Assembly (NCBI RefSeq): GCF_039697315.1
Contig: NZ_CP155619.1
Coordinates: forward strand, 2,232,001-2,296,000
Length of the DNA: 64,000 bases
Source of the DNA: Pseudomonas abietaniphila
GTDB lineage: Bacteria; Pseudomonadota; Gammaproteobacteria; Pseudomonadales; Pseudomonadaceae
Direction of reading: 5' to 3'
Program-made: the position numbers and the translations under genes
Shown: positions 10,317-18,868 of the stretch, in pieces
How the letters are laid out: every line of letters begins with the position of its first letter
How positions within the stretch are numbered: the first letter of the stretch is position 1
The notes under the pieces: generated by a model
The model's database searches: none
Told to the model about the DNA's origin: nothing
What the model saw: the letters and a program-made list of their open reading frames with translations, nothing else

Positions 10317-10350
10317 TCACCGCCTGGGCTGCTAAAGCTTTGGGCGGTGA
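10317..10350 (+). other. Inverted repeat downstream of ychF
   Basis: TCACCGCC (10317-10324) pairs perfectly with GGCGGTGA (10343-10350) across an 18-base loop. A second, weaker inverted repeat, TAATGCT/AGCATTA, lies upstream at about 10256-10286. Neither has a T-run. They may stabilise the 3' end of the ychF mRNA. Confidence 0.4.
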
Positions 10351-10430
10351 TCCAGAAACATCCCGCCTACCCCCGCCCTCAGCTCTGAAAGCCTCCTTCC
10401 GGTTACGGAAATGGATTGGCTGTCGCTATC

Positions 10431-11498
10431 ACAAAACGCGTCTGCAACCCTCGACTTCAGGAGATGGCTTGCTGACGAATGCAGTGCTTCATTCAACATG
10501 GATGCAAATGAAAGACCGCAGCTGACGAATGCAGTGTTTCGTTCAATATGGATGCAACCGAAAGACCGCATTCGCGGCCGTCGTAACCTCCGACTGCTCC
10601 TACACGGGATTTCATCTGTCCTGCAGAATTGCATCGGGGCTAACGGCAAACCCACGATCGTTCATCACTGACCGCCCACAAAACGTGTCTGCAACCCGGA
10701 CCTGTGGGAGTTAGCTTGCTGGCGAATGCAGTGTTTCATTCAACATGGATGCAACCGAAAGACCGCAGCTGACGAATGCAGTGTGATCCAATTGAAAGAC
10801 CGCATTCGCGGCCGCCGTAACCTCCGACTGCTCCTACACGGGATTTCATCTGTCCTGCAGAATTGCAGCGGGGCTACCGGTAAACCCACATTGATTGTTC
10901 ATCACTGACCGGTCACAAAACGTGTCTGCAACCCGGACCTGTGGGAGTTAGCTTGCTGACGAATGCAGTGTTTCATTCAACATGGATGCAACTGAAAAAC
11001 CGCATTCGCGGCCGCCGTAACCTCCGACTGCTCCTACACGGGATTTCATCTGTCCTGCAGAATTGCAGCGGGGCTACCGGTAAACCCACATTGATTGTTC
11101 ATCACTGACCGGTCACAAAACGTGTCTGCAACCCGGACCTGTGGGAGTTAGCTTGCTGACGAATGCAGTGTTTCGTTCAATATGGATGCAACCGAAAGAC
11201 CGCATTCGCGGCCGTCGTAACCTCCGACTGCTCCTACACGGGATTTCATCTGTCCTGCAGAATTGCATCGGGGATAACGGCAAACCCACATTGTTTGTTC
11301 ATCACTGACCGCCCACAAAACGTGGCTGCAACCCGCACCTGTGGGAGTTAGCTTGCTGACGAATGCAGTGTGTCGTTCGACATGGATGCAACTGAAAGAC
11401 CGCATTCGCGGCCGTCGTAACCTCCGACTGCTCCTACACGGGATTTCATCTGTCCTGCAGAATTGCATCAGGGCTAACGGCAAACACACATTGATTGT
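10431..11498. repeat. Tandem BIME array: about five copies of a 200-bp unit
   Basis: Units start at the ACAAAACG words at 10431, 10678, 10915, 11115 and 11315. The last three starts are exactly 200 bp apart. The first two units are longer because they carry an internal duplication of about 50 and 37 bp around GCTGACGAATGCAGTG. Each full unit contains two REP-like halves facing each other: a left TGTGGGAGTTAGCTTGC half and a right half ending CTCCTACA, about 99 bp apart (10940-11038 in unit 3). AATGC and GCATT form the inner arms. Neighbouring copies are nearly identical, so they are recently amplified or homogenised. No coding potential is convincing; the block fills most of the ychF-GST gap. 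Confidence 0.9.
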
Positions 11499-11561
11499 GC
11501 CCACGTTCTGCGTGGTGACAATCATCAGAAGCGTCGTCTGGCTCTCTAGATAACGCATGTT

Positions 11562-11587
11562 AAAAAGCCCCGCTTCGGGGGCTTTTT
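11562..11587. terminator. Bidirectional terminator downstream of the GST gene
   Basis: AAAAAGCCCC and GGGGCTTTTT form a 10-bp stem around a short loop. The flanking A and T runs let it work in both directions. It ends the minus-strand GST transcript and closes off the repeat array. Confidence 0.85.
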
Positions 11588-11625
11588 ATTGGGCGATCGC
11601 TTTTCAACCCGCGATCAGAAACCCA

Positions 11626-12330
11626 TCAATCCGCCTTCGGATAATTCGAGGGAAACAACGCGCGCTTCGCCTGTTCATCCATGTCCTTCTTGAACGCGTG
11701 ATCCTTGCCTACGTCTTTTGCGCGAGAAGCCGCTGGACGGGCGTTTACGTTCTGGAACCAGCGCTTGAGGTTTGGGTAGTCCGCCAGCGCGTCCTCGGCG
11801 CCTTTCATCACGCGAGGTGCGCGGATCAGCCAACCCCAGGTGGAAATGTCGGCGAGGGTGTATTCGTTTCCGACGATGTAGTCGCGCCCCGCCAGGTGCT
11901 GGTCAAGGACCTCATAGTGGCGCTCGATTTCGCGGCGATAGCGGTTCACCGCGTAATCGTTGCCTTCTGGCGCGGCGTATTGGAAATGCACCGCCTGCCC
12001 CGAAAAGGGCCCGAGACCCGAAGCAATGAAGAATAGCCAAGAGAGCAGTTCAGGCTTGTCTTCGGCCGCGCCCATGAACTGGCCGGTTTTCTCACCCAGG
12101 TACAGCAGGATGGCGCTGGAGTCGAACACCCGAACTTCCTTTCCACCAGGTCCTTCGGTGTCGACGATCGCTGGCACTTTCCCGTTGGGGTTGATCGCGC
12201 GGAACGCTGGCAAGTGCTGCTCGCCCTTGCTGGTGTCCACCGGGACCAATTCGTAGTCCAGGCCAGACTCTTCGAGAAACAGCGCGACCTTGGCCGGATT
12301 GGGTGTCGGGTGGAAGTAGAAACGGATCAT
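11626..12330 (-). CDS. Glutathione S-transferase, YfcG-like (nu-class)
   Basis: The cytoplasmic protein has 234 residues. I chose the ATG at 12330 (MIRFYFHPTPNPAKVALFLEE) because AAGAGA lies eight bases before it; the ATG nine bases further upstream overlaps that site. The N-terminal thioredoxin-like domain carries the TPNPAKV active-site loop, the cis-proline motif KVPAIVD and SSAILLYLGEKTG. The C-terminal helical domain has LADISTWGW and ends near NARPAASRAK. It is similar in design to the second GST at 13121 and faces away from the TetR gene, so the regulator probably controls both. YfcG-type enzymes act as glutathione-dependent disulfide reductases; the substrate here is unknown. Confidence 0.88.
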   Translation of the reverse strand: MIRFYFHPTPNPAKVALFLEESGLDYELVPVDTSKGEQHLPAFRAINPNGKVPAIVDTEGPGGKEVRVFDSSAILLYLGEKTGQFMGAAEDKPELLSWLFFIASGLGPFSGQAVHFQYAAPEGNDYAVNRYRREIERHYEVLDQHLAGRDYIVGNEYTLADISTWGWLIRAPRVMKGAEDALADYPNLKRWFQNVNARPAASRAKDVGKDHAFKKDMDEQAKRALFPSNYPKAD

Positions 12331-12482
12331 GGCGTTCATCTCTTGTGGGTTGAGTCGTGATCGAAATGCTGAAAGCGCACAGCGTCCGAAAAGCACGGTT
12401 GCGTTTTAGAACGAATGATCTAGATTAGGCGAACTGTGGAACACGGCGCAACGGCAAGATGGGCGCCGAAGGGAAAATGACG

Positions 12483-13124
12483 ATGGCAAGACCAAGAGAA
12501 TTCGACGAAGCGAATGTGCTCGACGCCGCGATCCAGTGCTTCTGGAAGAAGGGTTTCGAGGCGACGTCCATGCGCGACCTCATCGATTGCATGGGGATCA
12601 CCGGTGCCAGCCTGTACAACGCTTTTGGCGACAAGCGCGCTCTGTACTGCAAGGCACTGGCGCACTATCTGGAAAGCAGTTTTGGCGAGCGTGTCATGCG
12701 CCTTGAGAGCACCTTGGCGCCGCGTCAGGCCATCGAGATGTTTTTCGTGGAGATCATTGACCGCTCAATGAACGACACTCAACGCCGAGGCTGCATGATG
12801 GTGAATTCGGCGCTTGAAGCGGCGCCGCACGACCCGGATGCGCAAGCGATCGTGGATGACTTCCTCGCGCGGGCCGAGCACTTTTTTCTGCGCTGCGTAG
12901 AGGCCGGTCAATGTGACGGCACGATTTCCTGCTCACAACCTGCCGAAGACCTCTCACGTTTGCTGCTTGGCGTGCTGCTGGGCATTCGCGTACTCGCCCG
13001 CGCCAAACCGCAACGCGCCTTGCTGGAGAGCGTACTGCGCCCCGCACTCGCGCTGCTGGAGTGTGGCGGGCATCAAGGTAACTCCGCCCCCATTCACCCT
13101 CTCAGTGTGGAATCGCAACGATGA
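12483..13124 (+). CDS. TetR/AcrR-family transcriptional regulator
   Basis: The protein is 213 residues from the ATG at 12483 (MARPREFDEANVLDAA). The alternative ATG at 12477 leaves only three bases after AAGGG, whereas 12483 has nine, so I prefer 12483. The N-terminal helix-turn-helix (FEATSMRDLIDCMGITGASLYNAF) is typical, followed by the GDKRALYCKAL segment and a variable ligand-binding domain with several cysteines. The gene diverges from one GST and overlaps the start of another by four bases (ATGA). This suggests a local repressor of a thiol or electrophile response. The ligand is not predictable. Confidence 0.9.
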   Translation: MARPREFDEANVLDAAIQCFWKKGFEATSMRDLIDCMGITGASLYNAFGDKRALYCKALAHYLESSFGERVMRLESTLAPRQAIEMFFVEIIDRSMNDTQRRGCMMVNSALEAAPHDPDAQAIVDDFLARAEHFFLRCVEAGQCDGTISCSQPAEDLSRLLLGVLLGIRVLARAKPQRALLESVLRPALALLECGGHQGNSAPIHPLSVESQR

Positions 13125-13831
13125 TCGAGCTCTATTACTGGCCCACGCCCAATGGTCACAAGATCACCTTGTTTCTGGAAGAGGCCGGCCTGGACTATCG
13201 GATTCACCCTGTAGATATCAGCGCTGGCGACCAGTTTCAGCCCGCATTTCTGGCCTTCTCGCCGAACAACCGTATGCCCGCGATTATCGACACAGCGCCC
13301 GCCGACGGTGGAGAACCGATCACAGTTTTCGAGTCCGGCGCGATTCTGTTGTACCTGGCGGAAAAGACCGGCCAGTTTCTGCCCTCCGATGTGCGCGGCA
13401 AGAACACGGTGACCGAATGGCTGATGTGGCAAATGGGCGGACTTGGCCCGATGGCGGGTCAGAATCATCACTTTGGCGTGTACGCGCCGGAGAAAATCCC
13501 GTACGCGATCAACCGCTACGTGAACGAAACCAATCGCCTGTACGGCGTGCTGGACCGCAGGTTGCAAGGCCGTACTTTCGTCGCCGGAGAAGACTACTCG
13601 GTCGCTGATATGGCGATCTATCCCTGGGTTTACCCATGGCAGCGCCAGCAGCAAAACCTGGATGACTTTCCGAATCTGAAGCGCTGGTTCCATGCAGTAC
13701 AAGCGCGCCCGGCGACGATTCGCGCCTACGCCAAGGGCGAAGCACTGTCACAGAACCGTGCGACGGTCACGGAGGAAGGCAAGAAAATACTGTTTGGCCA
13801 GACGTCAGCAAGCGGGCCAAAAAAAGGCTGA
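13121..13831 (+). CDS. yfcG: Glutathione S-transferase / disulfide-bond oxidoreductase YfcG
   Basis: The protein is 236 residues and close to E. coli YfcG along its length as I remember that sequence: TPNGHKITLFLEEAGLDYRI, SPNNRMPAIIDTAPADGGEP, FESGAILLYLAEKTG, GGLGPMAGQNHHF and YAINRYVNETNRLY. YfcG lacks the usual catalytic tyrosine or cysteine chemistry and uses two bound glutathiones to reduce disulfides. The TPNG loop with Thr and Asn is retained. The start overlaps the TetR stop (ATGA), which points to one transcript and translational coupling. Confidence 0.93.
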   Translation: MIELYYWPTPNGHKITLFLEEAGLDYRIHPVDISAGDQFQPAFLAFSPNNRMPAIIDTAPADGGEPITVFESGAILLYLAEKTGQFLPSDVRGKNTVTEWLMWQMGGLGPMAGQNHHFGVYAPEKIPYAINRYVNETNRLYGVLDRRLQGRTFVAGEDYSVADMAIYPWVYPWQRQQQNLDDFPNLKRWFHAVQARPATIRAYAKGEALSQNRATVTEEGKKILFGQTSASGPKKG

Positions 13832-13846
13832 ACACAGCCATGCCAC

Positions 13847-13883
13847 TGTCAGCGCTCCTCCGCCAAAACGGCGAGCGCTGACA
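13847..13883. terminator. Inverted repeat between convergent yfcG and methyltransferase genes
   Basis: An 11-bp perfect stem TGTCAGCGCTC/GAGCGCTGACA encloses CTCCGCCAAAACGGC. There is no clear T-run on either strand, but its place between convergent genes fits a transcription end or mRNA stabiliser. Confidence 0.55.
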
Positions 13884-13896
13884 GATCGTATCGACG

Positions 13897-14553
13897 TCAG
13901 ATGATCGGCTGAGCCGCGCGGAAAAGCAGCACGCGCCCTTCCCGCTTGAGCGTCACGTCCCGGAAATGCTGACGCAGATGCCCTTCGAAACCGAGCTGGG
14001 TGTCCTGACGATTTCCGAAGATGCCCTTCTTGTTGTAGACGTCCATCAGCTTGCGCCCAAAGCCGTTGTGACCCGCCTCGTCACCCAGAATCGTCGCCCC
14101 GAACAGTACGCCGCCCGGTTGCAGATTGTGCTTGAGGTTGCCGAAGATCGCCGCCTTGGCGTCCAGCGGACCTGGCAGACAGTGCAGCAGATAGAACAGT
14201 GAAATCGAATCGAAACGCTCGCCACCCGGAATAGGCGTCATGACATCGTGCTGGAGGGTGCGGGTGTTGGGCCGGGCGATTCTGCGCCTGGCCGCTTCAA
14301 GACTGCTGGGGTTGAGGTCAAGCAAGGTGACCTGAGTGTCCGCAGGCAACTGCGCTTTGGCCAGGTAGTAACCCGTGCCCACGCCGATATCCAGATGCCG
14401 GGCGCGAACGTTCGCGCGAAAGAACGGCAGAAGAACCTCATCGGTGGGGCAACGCCACGCATAGCGATTGGAAATGCCCAAGACCCACGCGTCATACAGG
14501 GCCAGCGTCAAAGGGGAATAAACCGCCGCACCCGCGGCACTGCTTTCGGTCAT
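13897..14553 (-). CDS. Class I SAM-dependent methyltransferase
   Basis: The protein is 218 residues. The SAM-binding motif I is HLDIGVGTGYYLAKA, motif II is VTLLDLNPSSLEAARRRI, and a post-motif region FDSISLFYLLHCLPG resembles small-molecule methyltransferases. An unusual trait is the N-terminal YSPLTLALYDAWVLGISNRYAWRCP, where the substrate pocket probably sits. Substrate and pathway are unknown and the neighbours give no help. It stands alone between the convergent yfcG and the chemoreceptor gene upstream on the same strand (117 bp away). Confidence 0.85.
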   Translation of the reverse strand: MTESSAAGAAVYSPLTLALYDAWVLGISNRYAWRCPTDEVLLPFFRANVRARHLDIGVGTGYYLAKAQLPADTQVTLLDLNPSSLEAARRRIARPNTRTLQHDVMTPIPGGERFDSISLFYLLHCLPGPLDAKAAIFGNLKHNLQPGGVLFGATILGDEAGHNGFGRKLMDVYNKKGIFGNRQDTQLGFEGHLRQHFRDVTLKREGRVLLFRAAQPII

Positions 14554-14670
14554 GGGAGACGCCTTGGAGACAAGAGAAACGGACGGAGAAGACGACGCCC
14601 GTTATACGTCGTCCCTCTTTCGGGTTTCAAGTCATTCCAAGGTATGAGCGCCGCCTCGCGACCTTGCGGT

Positions 14671-16728
14671 TCAGCCCAGCTGAAATCTCGACGTGTTATC
14701 GCTCAACGCCCGGCTGCCTCTGCTCAGCGTATCGGCCGCGTGGTTCACCGCCCGTGCGCCATCGAGCAACCGCCCCGCCGCCTGATCCACTTGCTGGATA
14801 TTGCCGCTGACTTCGTCCGCTGTGGCGGCTTGCTCCTCCACCGCTGTGGCGATCTGCGCCAGCGTGTCCGTGACGATCTGCACGGCGCTGGCGATCTCCC
14901 CCAGACGTTCGCCAAGGCCGGTGACCGACTGTGCATCGGTGACCGCCTGACCACAGGCAGCTTCCATCAGCGTGACGGCCTGGCTCACGGTGGCGCGCAG
15001 GCTGTCGACCGTACCGGCGATCTGCGCGGTGGACGCCTGCGTGCGTTGCGACAGGCTGCGCACTTCATCGGCCACCACAGCAAACCCTCGTCCCTGCTCG
15101 CCCGCGCGTGCCGCTTCGATGGCGGCATTGAGCGCCAGCAGGTTGGTCTGCTCGGCGATGCCACGAATGGTGTCGACCACCGACTGAATCTGTTGCCCTT
15201 GCTCGCTGACTTTGCCCAGCGCGTTGGCCGTGTCGGTCAATCGTTGATTGAGCTGCTGGATACTGGCCGTGGTGCGCTGACTGTCCCGGCTGCTCTCTTC
15301 GGCAATCTGGCGCGTGTGCTGGGCGCTGCCGGACGCTTCTTCGCAGCTCTTCGCAACGCCAAGAGAGGTCGCCGCCAACTGGGTGGCGGCCGCTGCTATC
15401 TGACTGATCTGCTGCTGTTGATCTTCAACTTCATTGAGCGTGCTGCCGGACTGCGAATTGAGCGTCAGGACGGCTGAGCCGAGCTGCTGGGTTTCATGGT
15501 TGACCCCCAGCAGGCTGGTGCGCAATTGCACGACCGCAACGTTGAGGGCAGTGCTGATCGCCGCGAGCTCATCGCGGCCTTCCACCGCCACCTGGACACA
15601 CAGATTGCCGTCACGCAGCGACTCGGCCAGCGTCGTGATGCCTTTGGCGCTGCGGTGAATCGAAGCCTGCAGGCACATGAAGAGGTAAAGCGCGGCCAGG
15701 GCCAGAATGCTGAACGTCGCGGCCACCGGGACAAACTGTTTGATCGCGCTGTCATGGTAGTAATCCAGGCGACTGTCCAGCGACGTGAGCGATTGATTGC
15801 GCAGCGCAGCCAATGCGTCAAGCATGCTGTCGACGCTGCGCTCGAACGCTGCCGTGTCCAGTTTGATCGCGCCGCCGAACACGCCCTCATCCAGGACTTT
15901 CAGCTCACCATCCAAGCGCTGAAGGCTGTCGTTGTAGCGGCCCGTCCAGATTTCCATGCCGGGGTACGACTTGGCTTGCAACGACGCGGCGGCTTTGACC
16001 AATTGATCGCGAGCATCGCCAATACGGCTGCGCAGGTCGCGCATCTGCAGACGACTCTGAAGGCTGAACTGACCTGACGCTACCGAGGACTGTCCCACGC
16101 TCGCCATACGCCCTACACGCTCGATCAGATCCGGCGCCTGCTGTGTGGAAACCTGCATCAGCAGATAGGTCTCGAGCCAGGGGTCAAGAATCAGCCCGGT
16201 GTCCATGGCGATCTGTTCGCGCAGGCTTTGCAAGGCGGTCAGCGCCGAGGTGAAACGGTCGTAGCCATCCGGCCACCAGCCAACGGTGCGCAACGCCTCG
16301 GAATCCATGCCTTTGACAGTGGCTTGAAGCGCCTGGAAACGCGCCATGATGTCGGCACTGGCGTTTTGCGCCTTGAGCTCATCGCCAAGCGCCGAAAGGG
16401 TCTGACCCAGTACCGGGTTGGCAGCGTCCAGCGCAGCCATGGCTGCCTTCGCCGCAGGCGTAGGATCGTGAAGAATGTCTGCCGCCTTCCAGCGAGCTGC
16501 GCGGTTGCGTTGGGCGGTCAGCTGGGCATCCAGCGCATCCAGCGCCAGCAACTGACGAACCCCGGACTGCTCATCGGAAATCACCGCCAGTTTGCTGCGG
16601 TAATCCTGTCCGATCATCCACAGGCTACCGGCCAGCGGCAGGATGAACAGGAAGAACAGCACCTGAAACTTGCGTGCAAATCCAAAACGTCCGAGCAGGC
16701 GGATTCCTGGCGACAGAAGACTTTGCAT
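14671..16728 (-). CDS. Methyl-accepting chemotaxis protein with large periplasmic sensor domain
   Basis: The 685-residue inner-membrane receptor has a first membrane segment near the N-terminus ([18 protein letters not shown]). A helical periplasmic domain of roughly 280 residues follows, then a second membrane segment ([19 protein letters not shown]), a HAMP region and the signalling domain. The hairpin tip is [38 protein letters not shown]. It signals through CheW/CheA to the flagellar motor. No C-terminal pentapeptide tether for CheR is visible. The periplasmic domain is mainly alpha-helical and resembles nitrate/nitrite-sensing-like bundles, but no ligand can be assigned. It stands alone with its own upstream region. 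Confidence 0.93.
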   Translation of the reverse strand: MQSLLSPGIRLLGRFGFARKFQVLFFLFILPLAGSLWMIGQDYRSKLAVISDEQSGVRQLLALDALDAQLTAQRNRAARWKAADILHDPTPAAKAAMAALDAANPVLGQTLSALGDELKAQNASADIMARFQALQATVKGMDSEALRTVGWWPDGYDRFTSALTALQSLREQIAMDTGLILDPWLETYLLMQVSTQQAPDLIERVGRMASVGQSSVASGQFSLQSRLQMRDLRSRIGDARDQLVKAAASLQAKSYPGMEIWTGRYNDSLQRLDGELKVLDEGVFGGAIKLDTAAFERSVDSMLDALAALRNQSLTSLDSRLDYYHDSAIKQFVPVAATFSILALAALYLFMCLQASIHRSAKGITTLAESLRDGNLCVQVAVEGRDELAAISTALNVAVVQLRTSLLGVNHETQQLGSAVLTLNSQSGSTLNEVEDQQQQISQIAAAATQLAATSLGVAKSCEEASGSAQHTRQIAEESSRDSQRTTASIQQLNQRLTDTANALGKVSEQGQQIQSVVDTIRGIAEQTNLLALNAAIEAARAGEQGRGFAVVADEVRSLSQRTQASTAQIAGTVDSLRATVSQAVTLMEAACGQAVTDAQSVTGLGERLGEIASAVQIVTDTLAQIATAVEEQAATADEVSGNIQQVDQAAGRLLDGARAVNHAADTLSRGSRALSDNTSRFQLG

Positions 16729-17142
16729 GTCCGACTACTCCTCACGGACAACCCGCCACCGCGACTCGTGACCACGGCAGATGTTGCCTCACATTGTTAC
16801 CGGCAAAATGCCATGTCTTTGTTTTAAAAACGACAACCGCCCGTCTCCTGTGTCGAAAACGCGTGCAGTCATTATCGGATTGGCGAAGCAGGGCGCGACA
16901 GAACAAGCACCGCAGAGCGCACATACGGCAGGCTCAAGCAAGAAACGGACCGATAGCATGAAGCCATCTAAACGGGCACATGAACGAAGACGGTGCAGAG
17001 CGGGTGCACACAAGTGGGGCAAAACCACTCAGCACGCCCGGGAAAATTGTCACCTCGGTGACGGGCATCACCTTTTTGTCGGGGATTTCAGAGGGAAAAT
17101 CCTAACCAATTGATCACACGCATAAATTTTTTATCGAGACGC
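16729..17142. other. Gene-free region upstream of the chemoreceptor and tRNA-Met
   Basis: No supported gene was found. The region must contain the minus-strand promoter of the chemoreceptor. A flagellar-sigma-like -10, GCCGGTAA, is present on the minus strand (16797-16804), but the matching -35 is not at the usual distance. A small palindrome GTCACCTCGGTGAC lies near 17050. Short open frames here have poor codon use and no ribosome-binding sites. Confidence 0.4.
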
Positions 17143-17171
17143 TTGACACATCCTCGATCTGAGCGAATAAT
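17143..17171 (+). promoter_or_regulatory. Promoter of tRNA-Met
   Basis: TTGACA (17143-17148) is followed after 17 bp by AATAAT (17166-17171), eleven bases before the mature tRNA 5' end. The GC-rich stretch GCGCGCC after the -10 is a typical stringent discriminator for stable RNA promoters. Confidence 0.8.
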
Positions 17172-17182
17172 GCGCGCCACTT

Positions 17183-17259
17183 GGCTACATAGCTCAGTTG
17201 GTTAGAGCATAGCATTCATAATGCTGGGGTCCGGGGTTCAAGTCCCTGTGTAGCCACCA
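17183..17259 (+). tRNA. tRNA-Met (elongator, anticodon CAT)
   Basis: The 77-base cloverleaf has acceptor stem GGCTACA/TGTAGCC, discriminator A and encoded CCA. The anticodon loop TTCATAA gives CAT. Watson-Crick pairing at the top of the acceptor stem shows that it is not the initiator, and the sequence resembles elongator tRNA-Met rather than the lysidine-modified tRNA-Ile. It has its own promoter and terminator. tRNA genes like this are common integration sites, but no integrase or direct repeat of its 3' end was seen nearby. Confidence 0.95.
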
Positions 17260-17270
17260 AGTACCTCAAC

Positions 17271-17299
17271 AAAGCCCGCCTCGTGCGGGCTTTGTTGTT
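17271..17299 (+). terminator. Terminator of tRNA-Met
   Basis: AAAGCCCGC and GCGGGCTTT pair around loop CTCGT, followed by a T-rich stretch (GTTGTTT). It closes a single-gene tRNA transcription unit. Confidence 0.9.
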
Positions 17300-17395
17300 T
17301 CTGGCGTTCCGGTTATCGAAGCACTGACTGGCCGGGCGACCCGCTTCATCAACGACATCACTTCATAGCGCTGTCCCTTTTCTGAGGTCGAGTTC

Positions 17396-17743
17396 ATGCG
17401 ATTCACACTTCCTGCACTGGTTCTGGGTCTTCTGGTTTCTCAAGGCGCAATGGCGGGCAGCGGCACTAACGCCGCATTGGGTGGCGGCCTGGGCGGCGCG
17501 CTGGGTAACGTCGTCGGTCAACAAATGGGCGGCAGCAATGGCGCAGCTATCGGTGCCGGCCTGGCGGGCGCTGCCGGTGGTGCGGTTGCCGCCAAAAAAG
17601 GCCACAAGACTCGCGCAGCCGTAGGCGGCGGACTGGGCGGCGCAGCGGGCTCGGTGATCGGCAACAAGCTGGGCGGCAGCACGGGCAGCACCATCGGCGC
17701 GGGCCTGGGTGGCGCTGCGGGTGGTGCTCTGGGCGGTAAATAA
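17396..17743 (+). CDS. Secreted glycine-zipper protein
   Basis: The protein is 115 residues. It has a signal peptide with AMA-G cleavage (about residues 1-20), then two similar glycine-rich blocks (GGGLGGALGNVVGQQMGG and GGGLGGAAGSVIGNKLGG) joined by a basic linker KKGHKTR. The small-residue periodicity is that of glycine-zipper membrane segments. The internal duplication suggests two hairpin-like membrane or outer-membrane inserts. Function is unknown; similar small proteins are often outer-membrane or stress-related. It has its own region after the tRNA-Met terminator. Confidence 0.85.
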   Translation: MRFTLPALVLGLLVSQGAMAGSGTNAALGGGLGGALGNVVGQQMGGSNGAAIGAGLAGAAGGAVAAKKGHKTRAAVGGGLGGAAGSVIGNKLGGSTGSTIGAGLGGAAGGALGGK

Positions 17744-17814
17744 ATTACCCTCCGTCGCGAAGCGCCAGCGTGCGTTTCGCGATCAAACCCCGTTAATGAA
17801 GTAATGGATGTTCA

Positions 17815-18519
17815 ATGTCTGATTCCCATACCGACGTAGCAGCGCCTGCGCTTTCTTCCAAGCAGGCCTACGAAGACGCCATCAATCTTTCGCAGCATGT
17901 GCCCCAGGCAAAAACCATCAGCGAAATGGTCCTCGATGCCTTCCAGAGCGCCAAAGAAAGCGATCAGATTCGTGAGCTTCGCGTTGCGATCCGTCAGGCC
18001 CATGACCGCTTCGACGATGACCAGGCCTACGAGCTGATGGGGCAACTCAAGCAGCTCAAGGATGCAGAAGCCGCCGACATGGCCGCGCTGGAAGACCTCA
18101 GTACGAAATTCCCGATCAGCCGGATTCTGTCCAGCTACAAGGACGACCCCAGCTTCCAGGAGCTGGTCTACAGCCTGGCGCTGAAGGTCCTGAACCAGAC
18201 GCATCAGGCAGTCAGCAACCCGAGCGGCGGCAAGAGCAAAGCCGCACGTGTGAAGAAAGAAGCCGAGGTGTTCGTCATCAGCAAGGACGGCACCAGCGTC
18301 ACCCTGCCCTTGCGCACCCCGCGCTCGAAAGCCAACGTCGACCGTGCAGCCTTCGAATTCCTCGGTTTCACCTTCGTGGGTGAAGGCGACGACGCCGAAC
18401 TGCAAAGCGAAGTCTTTACCGACAAAGACGGCAACGAACAGCCTGCTACCCGTAAAAACATCGTCAGCGCGATCCAGCAGCAAATTGCGTTCGAAGGCTA
18501 CAGCGCGGTTCAGCAGTAA
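17815..18519 (+). CDS. Conserved-looking hypothetical protein (234 aa)
   Basis: I do not recognise this protein. It is soluble with no signal peptide or membrane segment. The N-terminal half is charged and helical (residues about 20-95, rich in Glu, Lys, Gln and Asp, with a possible coiled coil around YELMGQLKQLKDAEAADMAALEDL). A linker with SGGKSKAARVKKEAE follows. The C-terminal domain (VFVISKDGTSVTLPLRTPRSK, FEFLGFTFVGEGDD) looks like a small beta-rich fold. It lies 71 bp after the glycine-zipper gene on the same strand. Codon use is typical of the chromosome, so it is likely a real gene. Function cannot be inferred from context. Confidence 0.75.
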   Translation: MSDSHTDVAAPALSSKQAYEDAINLSQHVPQAKTISEMVLDAFQSAKESDQIRELRVAIRQAHDRFDDDQAYELMGQLKQLKDAEAADMAALEDLSTKFPISRILSSYKDDPSFQELVYSLALKVLNQTHQAVSNPSGGKSKAARVKKEAEVFVISKDGTSVTLPLRTPRSKANVDRAAFEFLGFTFVGEGDDAELQSEVFTDKDGNEQPATRKNIVSAIQQQIAFEGYSAVQQ

Positions 18520-18868
18520 CGACCGACTGCATCTCTGTAGCCTGGTGGCTTGCCGGCGCTGGCGTGATCAAAACTGCCAAAACCGGCAAGTCAGGTGACT
18601 TCAGGGCACTCGCCCCTGTCCCGCGAGCACTTCGGCTATGCAGGGATTGATGTACGTCGCGCAATCCCTGATGTTCATCGAACGCGAATATTCTCTTCAA
18701 CAATCGCGCAATAGGCTAATGTTTATGGCCTTTGTTACCGGTCACATGACTGGCCCTGAAACAGCACTGATCTGCTACAACAGGGCCATCGTCTTTGCGC
18801 TGAGTCAGCTACGCGTGCCACAGCGACAGGTCATACCCAGGCTCGTCTTGAATAAGAGGTGTTGAACA
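18520..18868. other. 349-bp gene-free region with two inverted repeats
   Basis: CTTGCCGG (18549-18556) pairs with CCGGCAAG (18583-18590). CAGGGATTG (18641-18649) pairs perfectly with CAATCCCTG (18662-18670) over a 12-base loop. The second lies in the promoter region of the dehydrogenase gene and could be an operator. A short open frame at 18638-18865 has no ribosome-binding site and is not supported. Confidence 0.45.

Noticed and set aside
10431..11498. Possible CRISPR array or coding tandem repeats
   Set aside because: The repeat unit is about 200 bp with no short repeat/unique spacer pattern and no cas genes; open frames in it follow the repeat and lack ribosome-binding sites.
16797..16830. 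Flagellar sigma (FliA) promoter for the chemoreceptor at 14671
   Set aside because: GCCGGTAA fits the -10, but the nearest TAAAG-like -35 has the wrong spacing.
17183..17259. tRNA-Met as a site of a recent genomic island
   Set aside because: No integrase, no repeat of the tRNA 3' end and no phage genes were seen within the block.
18638..18865. 75-codon open frame before the semialdehyde dehydrogenase gene
   Set aside because: No ribosome-binding site and no recognisable composition; it overlaps the likely promoter.
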